Source: Sva-07 sp963741755
GTDB lineage: Bacteria > Actinomycetota > Acidimicrobiia > Acidimicrobiales > Ilumatobacteraceae
Direction of reading: 5' to 3'
NCBI GenBank assembly: GCA_963741755.1
Contig: CAVUJG010000011.1
Span: forward strand, 62,001-126,000
Length of the DNA stretch: 64,000 bases
Shown here: in pieces, positions 57,683 through 64,000 of the stretch
Numbering within the stretch: position 1 is the first letter of the stretch
Layout of the letters: each line of letters begins with the position of its first letter
Made by a program: the position numbers and the translations under genes
The notes under the pieces: model-generated
Seen by the model: only the letters and a program-made list of their open reading frames with translations
Told to the model about the DNA's origin: nothing
The model's database searches: none

Positions 57683-58213
57683 ATGGTAAGCCGAGCGACT
57701 GACCCGGTGTCCACGCTGAGCTCGCCGGACAACGAGGGTGGGGTCATCGCTCGGGCAAGCTCCAGGGTGATGGTGGTATCAGCCGAACGTGCAGGCTGTG
57801 CGCGACATCGGTAGGTCCGATCTGTCCCCGCTCCTTGCTCCCGCCCGGCGATGTCGGAGCAGCAACGCCCTTCTCGCGCCGCACTTCCCGCGCGCTGTGA
57901 CGGCTGGACGGGTGTAGCCCGGAGCTCATGACGCGATCACCGTCAGTGTTCGATTGGTGCGTCCTCGACGCCGTGATCGAGCGGGCGCCGTGGACCGAAG
58001 TCGCACACCGGCAACGTGCGGACGAGCGGGTTACGGAGCGGAGGTTGTGTGTGGATCGCGGTGCGAAGGAATGCGGGTTCACGTTCGGGTCTGTGCCGCT
58101 GCGGCAAACGTCGATATGCGACCTTGAGCCGATGTCTGGTGCCCGGCGCTCGTGTCGGAGATGGGTGCGTGTCCCCACTCGCCAAGACAGGCTGTCGCAC
58201 TACCATCAACTCG
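57683..58213. other. Intergenic region, 531 bases, no clear gene
   Basis: The span between the divergent PQQ-like and ASCH genes. A plus-strand frame from 57928 begins plausibly (MTRSPSVFDWCVLDAVIERA) but loses protein character after about 50 residues and matches nothing I know. No repeat of families A to D, RNA gene or strong promoter was found. Confidence 0.4.
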
Positions 58214-58726
58214 ATGGACGAGGAGCGGGACGACGTCTATGTGACGCCGGTTGGCGACCCCAATCCCGACGATGTGGCAGCCTTCTGGGAGCGCTACCTG
58301 CGCACGGCCGGCTCGGTGCCATCACCGTCGGTGCCGCCTGCGTGGTGCTTCGGCGACACCGTCGAGTTGGCAGATGAGCTGATCGAACTGGTCGTGCGAG
58401 GTCCCAAGCGCGCGACGGCCGCAGCGGTAGCCGAGTACGAGGCCGACGGCGACCCGATTCCCGCCGTCGGCGACCTCTCCATCGCGACTGATGGCTCGAT
58501 GCGGCCCAGGGCGTTGTTGGAGACGACCGAGGTCCGCGTCGGGCCGCTGTCGTCGGTCGATGAGCAGTTCGCCTGGGACGAAGGGGAAGGCGACCGGACG
58601 AGACAGTGGTGGTTGGACGCACACACTTGGTACTTCACACGTGCTTTCGCACGCATGGGGCTGGAGTTCCATCCACACATCGCGGTGGTCTTCGAGCGTT
58701 TTGCCGTGCGCTATCACGAGGACTGA
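58214..58726 (+). CDS. ASCH-domain protein
   Basis: A 170-residue cytosolic protein. The fold shows VPPAWCFGDTVELADELIEL, GPKRATAAAVAEYEADGDPI, PRALLETTEVRVGPLSSVDE and the C-terminal HTWYFTRAFARMGLEFHPHI, matching the ASCH family (PUA-like, proposed RNA-binding or, in YqfB-like members, amidohydrolase of N4-acylcytidine). The conserved WCFG and Lys-Arg-Ala-Thr block is where YqfB-like enzymes have their catalytic Lys and Thr. The start is the ATG at 58214. No partner is evident. Confidence 0.88.
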   Translation: MDEERDDVYVTPVGDPNPDDVAAFWERYLRTAGSVPSPSVPPAWCFGDTVELADELIELVVRGPKRATAAAVAEYEADGDPIPAVGDLSIATDGSMRPRALLETTEVRVGPLSSVDEQFAWDEGEGDRTRQWWLDAHTWYFTRAFARMGLEFHPHIAVVFERFAVRYHED

Positions 58727-58963
58727 GTCGAGCAGCCGCTCAATGTCGATGCCGCAGAACGCGCCTCCCGGGCGTCGCGAGTCGAATGTCAGACCGGGTT
58801 TCGCCGTGCTGATCGGCAAACGAACCTCGGCCGGACCGAAACCGGTGATCCCGAAACGCGGCTCGCTGATTTGGTCTGCGCGTTTCTGGGTATGGAGACG
58901 ATCGGTGGGCGGACGACCACATTCCACGCCGGGGCGGCGAGTGTGCCGACGAAAGGAATATTC

Positions 58964-60577
58964 ATGGCTTTCAGCCGACGAAATCGACGCCTCGCCGCGT
59001 CACTATCCGTTCTGCTCGCAGCAGCCTCGGTCCCGACCGTCGCCCTGGCCGGACCGTCGCAGAACGGATGCAACAACCGGAACCTCAACCAGACCGACAA
59101 ACTGCTGGCATGCGTGGACGCGGAGGACGTCCTCGTCCACCTCGATGCGCTGCAAAGCATCGCTGATGCCAACGGCGGAACTCGCGCCTCCGGAACCCCG
59201 GGTTACGACGAGTCAGCCGACTACGTTGCCGGCCTCCTCGAGGATGCGGGCTACAGCGTGACACGCCAGTTGTTCGAATTCAGTCTGTTCACCGAGAACT
59301 CCGTATCGCTGACCGTCGATGGAGCCTCGATCGAAACCCAGACCTTCGAGTACTCCGGTGCGGGGACGGTCACCAATGGCAACGTCATCCCGGTCGATTT
59401 GGAACTCGGATCCGGCAACGCGTCGGACTCGGGCTGTGAGGCGACCGACTTCGACGGACTCGACTTCACTGGCGACAACGACATCGCGCTGATCCAGCGT
59501 GGAACCTGTGCATTCGGTGTGAAGGCGACGAACGCCGCCATGGCCGGCGCGGAGGGGGTGATCATCTTCAATCAGGGCAACACCCCGGACCGTGAGAGCA
59601 TCATCGGCGGAACGCTCGGCGAAGAGGTGGTCGGAGTCGTCGACATCCCCGTGCTCGACACCTCCTATGCGGATGGAGTGGCGATCCTTGAAGCGAACAG
59701 CGTGAGCCTTGCGGCCGACACCACCATCGACACCAAGTCGACGCAGAACGTGATCGCTGACCTCGAGGGAGTCAACACCGACAATGTCGTGATGGCCGGA
59801 GCACACCTGGACTCTGTCACCGAGGGTCCGGGAATCAACGACAACGGTTCCGGTTCGGCCACGATCCTGACCACAGCGCTGGCGCTCGCCAACAACAAGA
59901 AGTACACCCCGCAGAACAGCCTTCGCTTCGCATGGTGGGGCGCCGAGGAATCCGGTCTGATCGGATCCACCAACTACATCTTCAACCCCGAATTCGGAAT
60001 CTCCGACGAGGACTATGAGAAGTTGGCGCTGTACCTGAACTTCGACATGGTCGGTTCGCCGAACTTCATCTACGGGGTCTACGACGCCGATGAATCGACG
60101 TTCCCCGCCCCGGTGGTCGTTCCACCCGGGTCCGCCGCGCTCGAGGATCTCTTCGAGGCGTACTACACGATCAACAACGTGCCCTACGAGGACTCTGAGT
60201 TCTCCGGTCGTTCCGACTATCAGGCGTTCATCGACGTCGGGATCCCGTCGAGCGGCCTCTTCACCGGAGCTGAGGAGATCAAGACCGATCAGCAGGCAGC
60301 AATCTGGGGCGGGACGGCCGGCGACCAGTTGGATCCCTGCTATCACCAGGCCTGCGACACGGTTGACAACGTGAGCATGGAGGCGCTCGAGGTCAACGTC
60401 GACGCGATTGCGTACTCGATCTACAACCTCGCCGCCTCGACCGAGGCCGTCAACGGTGTCGAAGGCATCGAGGTCAAGGGAACCACCCCCGACGAGGTCG
60501 AGTTCGACGGACCACAGGGGACGTTTGCCACCGGCGGCGGCGGCTTCGACGCCCGTCACGCCCACCAATCCAGCTGA
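58964..60577 (+). CDS. Secreted M28-family aminopeptidase with PA domain
   Basis: A 537-residue exported zinc peptidase. After a Sec signal (LAASLSVLLAAASVPTVALA) comes a propeptide-like part, then a PA domain (about 130-245: IALIQRGTCAFGVKATNAAM is its core), and the M28 catalytic domain with AGAHLDSVTEGPGINDNGSG (zinc ligands His281 and the Asp of NDNG, with Asp283 in the HLD motif), FAWWGAEESGLIGSTNYI (catalytic Glu pair), FDMVGSPNF and a late His in CYHQACDT. The ATG at 58964 is preceded by AAAGGA, a good ribosome site. It probably supplies amino acids from external peptides. Confidence 0.92.
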   Translation: MAFSRRNRRLAASLSVLLAAASVPTVALAGPSQNGCNNRNLNQTDKLLACVDAEDVLVHLDALQSIADANGGTRASGTPGYDESADYVAGLLEDAGYSVTRQLFEFSLFTENSVSLTVDGASIETQTFEYSGAGTVTNGNVIPVDLELGSGNASDSGCEATDFDGLDFTGDNDIALIQRGTCAFGVKATNAAMAGAEGVIIFNQGNTPDRESIIGGTLGEEVVGVVDIPVLDTSYADGVAILEANSVSLAADTTIDTKSTQNVIADLEGVNTDNVVMAGAHLDSVTEGPGINDNGSGSATILTTALALANNKKYTPQNSLRFAWWGAEESGLIGSTNYIFNPEFGISDEDYEKLALYLNFDMVGSPNFIYGVYDADESTFPAPVVVPPGSAALEDLFEAYYTINNVPYEDSEFSGRSDYQAFIDVGIPSSGLFTGAEEIKTDQQAAIWGGTAGDQLDPCYHQACDTVDNVSMEALEVNVDAIAYSIYNLAASTEAVNGVEGIEVKGTTPDEVEFDGPQGTFATGGGGFDARHAHQSS

Positions 60578-60688
60578 CACGTATGCGAACCGGTGTCGCG
60601 TGATGGTTCAGACCCGTCACGCGACGCCGGTTCAAATTTCTTCATGCGCTGCCTCGCTGCGGTCGGTGGGGCGGGTGTGGACGAGTCG

Positions 60689-61294
60689 TCAGGCGTCGAT
60701 GTCGGCGGCGACACTACGAGCGAGCGTGGTGAGGCGTCGGCGGTAGTCCGCTACGGCGGGAGTGTCGAACTTGAATCCCTTGGGTGACAGCTCGAGCACC
60801 TCGGCCCATTCTGCCCGTCGAGCACTCGCTGCCTGACTCCGGCCCGGCGCAGCCCTGGTGAGGAACGCTGCGAGCCCACTGCGCAGGCGCGTGACCACCT
60901 GGTGAATCTCCTCGGCGGTGTCGGCGGTTTTGGCGCTCATGATCTCCTCGGAGTGCTCGGAGGCCGCCATCTGCTCCCAGAGGTCGCCCTCGAAACGCTG
61001 GAGGAAGCCGTCCAGGCGTTGTGCGTTCGTCCCGTCATCGTCCAGTGCCTGAAGGGCGCGGTCGACATGATCATTGAAGAGGGCCACGAAGGCCGACGCA
61101 TAGATGTCGGCCTTGTTCCGGAAGTACTGGTAGAGCGCGGGGCGCGACATACCAGCTGCGTCGGCGATGTTTGCCATCGACGTTGCCGAGAAGCCGCGTT
61201 CGGAGAACTGGGCGATCGCTGCTGCGTGGATCGCCCGGCGTCGCGGGTCGCCGCGTTGGCCGATGCGATCGTCGGACGCCACGCCTGCCGCCAT
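60689..61294 (-). CDS. TetR-family transcriptional regulator
   Basis: A 201-residue repressor. The TetR helix-turn-helix is AQFSERGFSATSMANIADAA, GMSRPALYQYFRNKADIYAS; the C-terminal ligand domain is helical with KTADTAEEIHQVVTRLRSGL. The ATG at 61294 is preferred to the in-frame start at 61312. It is divergent from an F420-type oxidoreductase, and twin TGACA-N14-TGTCA sites lie between them, so it probably represses both. Confidence 0.92.
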   Translation of the reverse strand: MAAGVASDDRIGQRGDPRRRAIHAAAIAQFSERGFSATSMANIADAAGMSRPALYQYFRNKADIYASAFVALFNDHVDRALQALDDDGTNAQRLDGFLQRFEGDLWEQMAASEHSEEIMSAKTADTAEEIHQVVTRLRSGLAAFLTRAAPGRSQAASARRAEWAEVLELSPKGFKFDTPAVADYRRRLTTLARSVAADIDA

Positions 61295-61304
61295 GTGCGT
61301 AGCT

Positions 61305-61364
61305 TGACACATTCAGCCGATTATGTCAGCCTTTCGGCTCTGACAGTTTCGAACGAAATTGTCA
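61305..61364. promoter_or_regulatory. Twin TetR operators in the divergent promoter region
   Basis: Two sites of identical architecture: TGACA (61305-61309) with TGTCA (61324-61328), and TGACA (61341-61345) with TGTCA (61360-61364). Each has exactly 14 bases between half-sites. The second is embedded in a 26-base palindrome (61340-61365) that is perfect apart from one pair and the centre. The centres are 36 bases apart, about 3.5 helical turns. Confidence 0.7.
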
Positions 61365-61400
61365 GACCTCTGTCCGCCACGCAAACCCAGGAGCACCCAG

Positions 61401-62369
61401 ATGACTCGACTCGGCTATCAGATCCCGAACTTCACCTACCCAGGAATCGAGGGCGCCGAGATCTTCAAGAACGTCGTTGCGCAGGCCCAGGCAGCCGAGG
61501 CCGCTGGGTTCGACCGTGTCTTCGTGATGGACCACTTCTACCAACTCCCAGGGATCGGCGCCCCTGACGAGCCGATGTTCGAGTGCTACACGATGCTGTC
61601 CGCGCTCGCGCAGCACACCGAGAAGGTCAGGCTCTCCGCGCTCGTGACCGGCAACACCTACCGTCACCCGACGCTGCTTGCGAAGGCCGTCACCGCACTC
61701 GACCACGTGTCGGGTGGCCGCGCGACGCTCGGCATCGGAGCCGGCTGGTTCGAACTCGAGCACAACTCCCTCGGATACGAGTTCGGCACCTTCACCGACC
61801 GATTCGAGAAGCTCGAAGAAGCACTGCAGATCATCGGGCCTATGTTGCGCAACGAGAAGGTGAGCCTCGATGGCAAGCATTACCAGGTGAGCGATGCCAT
61901 CAACTCTCCGGCCCCGCTGTCGAAGATCCCGATCATGATCGGCGGATCGGGCGAGAAGAAGACACTCCGCATGGTCGCCCAGTACGCGGACGAGTCGAAC
62001 CTGGGCCTCCCCGCAGTGGCTGACATCCCACGCAAACTCGCCGCGCTCGACGAGCACTGCGACCGACTCGGCCGCGACCGCTCGGAAATCGACGTGACCT
62101 GCCTGCAGATGGTTGTCGTCGCACCCACGATGGAGGAAGCCGAGGCCGACATGGCTGAGATCGCCGCGGTCAAGGGGTGGAACGACGAGATCATGGAGAT
62201 GGCCAAGTCGATCCTCATCTTCGGCGACGCCGACACAGTTGGCGAGCGGCTGCAGACCGTCATGGATGCTGGCCTCGACGGGCTCACCGTCGACCTCCCG
62301 GTCAACGGCCACAAACTCGACCGCATCGCATTGCTCGGCGACATCGGCCTCGCGGTCACGGCGAACTGA
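61401..62369 (+). CDS. LLM-class F420-dependent oxidoreductase
   Basis: A 322-residue luciferase-like TIM barrel. It begins MTRLGYQIPNFTYPGIEGAE, followed by FDRVFVMDHFYQLPGIGAPD, the conserved LVTGNTYRHPTLLAKAVTAL cofactor loop and GGRATLGIGAGWFELEHNSL, all typical of F420-linked members (group with GAGWFE-EH). Ribosome site CCAGGAG lies upstream of the ATG at 61401. It is divergent from and probably repressed by the adjacent TetR. The substrate is unknown. The next 73 codons in the same frame after the stop are an SDR remnant, not an extension. Confidence 0.93.
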   Translation: MTRLGYQIPNFTYPGIEGAEIFKNVVAQAQAAEAAGFDRVFVMDHFYQLPGIGAPDEPMFECYTMLSALAQHTEKVRLSALVTGNTYRHPTLLAKAVTALDHVSGGRATLGIGAGWFELEHNSLGYEFGTFTDRFEKLEEALQIIGPMLRNEKVSLDGKHYQVSDAINSPAPLSKIPIMIGGSGEKKTLRMVAQYADESNLGLPAVADIPRKLAALDEHCDRLGRDRSEIDVTCLQMVVVAPTMEEAEADMAEIAAVKGWNDEIMEMAKSILIFGDADTVGERLQTVMDAGLDGLTVDLPVNGHKLDRIALLGDIGLAVTAN

Positions 62370-62588
62370 TCTCACCCAGATGGATGGGAAGGGTCAGCGT
62401 TCGCAGCAACCGACCCCGAGCCGCCGTTCCGCATCGTGGTGGGAGACGATGCGAACCTGATTCTCGGCGCCAAAACTTCCATGTCGTTCGAGGACTTCGA
62501 GCAAGACCATGCGCTCCACCATCAACTGGCAACAGTGATTTTGCGTGCCGAAGTGTGCGGCCCCGGCGGCTGCTCCGCAGACTCGTAG
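62370..62588 (+). pseudogene. C-terminal remnant of a short-chain dehydrogenase
   Basis: Directly after the F420-type gene's TGA, in the same frame, 72 codons read SHPDGWEGSAFAATDPEPPF, RIVVGDDANLILGAKTSMSF and EDFEQDHALHHQLATVI to a TAG at 62586. The PEPPFR.VVGDDA.L...K..MSFEDFE pattern is the usual C-terminal end of SDR oxidoreductases of actinobacteria. No start codon, cofactor motif or catalytic YxxxK is upstream, so this is a 3' fragment left by a deletion or rearrangement. Confidence 0.5.
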
Positions 62589-62665
62589 GTGACGTTGGCC
62601 TGAGGCAGCTCGGCGCGGCGTGCGTGCCGATGGGCTGCACGCCGGCGGGATGATAGAAGTGTCGC

Positions 62666-63253
62666 ATGGCTCGCAGTGGAATTGGCCGATGTGGTGCAGC
62701 GCTCGCGATCGTCGTGGTGTTGGCGAGTTGCGGCAGCGATGGTGACGCCGAGCCGAGCGCCACGGCGGATGCTCCGACGCCCTCTGTCGAGATCACCGCT
62801 GAAGCGACATCTCCGTCGCCACCGTCGACGAGCCCTGCAGACACGATCGAGACGACGTCGGGCGACCTCGATGAAGCACAGGTGTCATGTGACGTCTTCG
62901 GTGCAGCCGACGACGATGCGGTCGCGTTCTTTGCCGCGAACTTTCAGAGCGCGCTGGTTGCTGCTCGCGTCACGGGTTCCTTCGAGTTCGTTGCGGATTG
63001 TCTGGATGCCGTTCCTGCGGCCTACACCGGCGAGTTTCCGGCGTGCTGGGACGAATGCGGCTTCACTCGCTCATTCGTACCGGACTTCTCGGCGCCGCCC
63101 GCTGAGCGTGCAGCCGCCGGGGAGTTCTGGTCATCGGGTCTCGTGGTGAACTACGACACGCAAGATGGGCCCGTTGAAGTCGTCGAGCGGTGGGAAATCC
63201 GCGCGATCGATGATCGCTACGAGGTCTCCGGGTTCGTCGTTCAAGTGCCCTGA
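62666..63253 (+). CDS. Secreted lipoprotein of unknown function
   Basis: A 195-residue lipoprotein (signal LAIVVVLASCGSDGDAEPSA). After a Thr/Ser/Pro linker of about 40 residues comes a mixed domain of about 130 residues with four cysteines (SCDVFG, DCLDAV, ACWDECGF) that could form two disulfides, and a closing strand RWEIRAIDDRYEVSGFVVQV. No recognised family. The ATG at 62666 gives the signal peptide. It belongs with the other envelope lipoproteins of the window. Confidence 0.75.
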   Translation: MARSGIGRCGAALAIVVVLASCGSDGDAEPSATADAPTPSVEITAEATSPSPPSTSPADTIETTSGDLDEAQVSCDVFGAADDDAVAFFAANFQSALVAARVTGSFEFVADCLDAVPAAYTGEFPACWDECGFTRSFVPDFSAPPAERAAAGEFWSSGLVVNYDTQDGPVEVVERWEIRAIDDRYEVSGFVVQVP

Positions 63254-63433
63254 CCGCCGACAACAACCGGCAAACCTGCGACGTTCGTCGAACCGGGCCC
63301 GGGCGCGACAGACCCGGCCGTTCTGCGGCGCGGGGTGCTGGTCCGTAGTGAATATGTACGCCGGACTGCGCGGCTCGCGTTGTCGGTAGCGCGGATTCGA
63401 CCGGGGGGAAGGCTGGAGGGTGAGTCGAACATG

Positions 63434-63459
63434 GTGGTGCCGCTCGCCCTCGGCACCAC
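63434..63459 (+). terminator. Possible hairpin terminator
   Basis: GTGGTGCCG (63434-63442) pairs perfectly with CGGCACCAC (63451-63459) around an 8-base loop; GGGTCGTTTTGG follows, with a weak T-run. It lies 180 bases downstream of the preceding gene and 58 bases upstream of the next, so the assignment is tentative. Confidence 0.35.
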
Positions 63460-63516
63460 GGGTCGTTTTGGGCCACCCGGTGACGGGTACTGCTCCACGA
63501 ATATGTCTGCAGATCG

Positions 63517-64000
63517 ATGCGAGTTGCGGTGAGACGCCAGATTGCTCGTGTCGTGCTGTGTTGCTCGGCCATCGCCACCGCAGCGTGTGGCTCGAACGAC
63601 ACCATCTCTGAAAGTAGCGACGTGTCGACGCCGATGCCCATCGAATCCAGGCGGAGTGCGCCCACAACCGCAACAGAACCACCTCCGATCAGCTCGCCGT
63701 CGACCACCCAACCACCTGCGACCAACAACTCGTCGACCACCCGACCACCACCTACCACTACCGCGACGGCGACTCAACCGCCGCCACCGAGCACCGCTGC
63801 GCCGAGCACCAGCGGAACCATCAGCTTGATCACCGGCATCGCATGCGACGAGCCAATTCCCGTGGAGACCATGCCGTCAGGTGAGTCCACGACGCAACCA
63901 TTGATCGATGGCAGCGAGGTCAGGTGGAGCAGCGGGGACCCGAGCGCGCCAGGTGACAACATCGTCACCCAGCGCATCGGAGCCGCGACCGACGCCGACA
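63517..64000 (+). CDS. N-terminal part of a secreted lipoprotein, cut by the window edge
   Basis: The frame is open from ATG 63517 to the end of the window (161 codons). The N-terminus is basic and hydrophobic with a lipobox (IARVVLCCSAIATAACGSND). A long Thr/Pro/Ser-rich linker (about residues 45-100) follows, rich in STTRPP-like units, then the start of a globular part with ITGIACDEPIPVETMPSG. The downstream domain lies beyond the window, so the function is unknown. A GTG at 63529 is an alternative start. Confidence 0.7.
   Translation, partial: MRVAVRRQIARVVLCCSAIATAACGSNDTISESSDVSTPMPIESRRSAPTTATEPPPISSPSTTQPPATNNSSTTRPPPTTTATATQPPPPSTAAPSTSGTISLITGIACDEPIPVETMPSGESTTQPLIDGSEVRWSSGDPSAPGDNIVTQRIGAATDAD

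Noticed and set aside
62367..62588. Read-through of the F420 oxidoreductase TGA as a second selenocysteine codon
   Set aside because: The following codons resemble an SDR tail, there is no redox motif at the TGA, the protein is already full length, and no SECIS-like hairpin follows closely.

Overview
This 64 kb window is GC-rich chromosomal DNA. Start codons are often GTG, genes frequently overlap by 4 bases (GTGA or ATGA), five genes encode luciferase-like F420-dependent oxidoreductases, and many secreted lipoproteins carry Thr/Pro/Ser-rich linkers. These traits point to an actinobacterium, most likely an aquatic Acidimicrobiia lineage such as an Ilumatobacter relative. That placement is inference from gene content. 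No rRNA, tRNA, CRISPR array, phage module or transposase gene was found.

Layout. 1-7.6 kb: a pilin-like fragment, a LOG protein, a probable methylsuccinyl-CoA dehydrogenase, cytochrome bd oxidase (cydAB), a Tat lipoprotein serine hydrolase, a HAD phosphatase and a dienelactone hydrolase. 7.6-18.5 kb: an omega-aminotransferase and, on the minus strand, a cluster that reads as reductive pyrimidine (uracil/thymine) catabolism: beta-ureidopropionase, dihydropyrimidinase, methylmalonate-semialdehyde dehydrogenase, an F420-type oxidoreductase, and a two-permease ABC importer with an NMT1-like binding protein. 18.6-24.9 kb: an AbiEi-like/DUF559 protein inside a nest of palindromic repeats, an IF-2B-like protein, HrpB helicase and a TauE-type exporter. 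24.9-30.5 kb: a PadR-ABC-FtsX export operon and a secreted hydrolase. 30.5-37.7 kb: class I fumarase, a membrane protein, enoyl-CoA hydratase, an F420 enzyme, an acyl-CoA synthetase and DUF5995. 37.7 kb: a SelW/Rdx-type protein with an in-frame UGA in its CxxU motif and a SECIS-like hairpin, read here as a selenoprotein. 37.9-46.4 kb: a cluster of small membrane and PH-like proteins, an ABC-F ATPase, a GDSL lipoprotein, MscL, an SDR, an F420 enzyme and a thioesterase. 46.4-53.9 kb: a beta-propeller lipoprotein, a secreted arylsulfotransferase-like protein, GlnRS and an SCO6745-like protein. 54-64 kb: a TetR plus ferredoxin-MBL unit, a PQQ-like propeller, an ASCH protein, an M28 peptidase, a TetR divergent from an F420 enzyme with twin operators, and two lipoproteins.

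Two window-wide features stand out. First, at least four families of short palindromic repeats (called A, B, C and D here; 17 copies listed) occupy intergenic gaps, often directly after stop codons, and sometimes supply the last codons of a gene. Second, at least thirteen conserved genes carry single-base frame disruptions, nearly all between 10 and 51 kb. This looks more like residual indel error in the assembly than mass gene decay, and it limits how exactly several proteins can be described.
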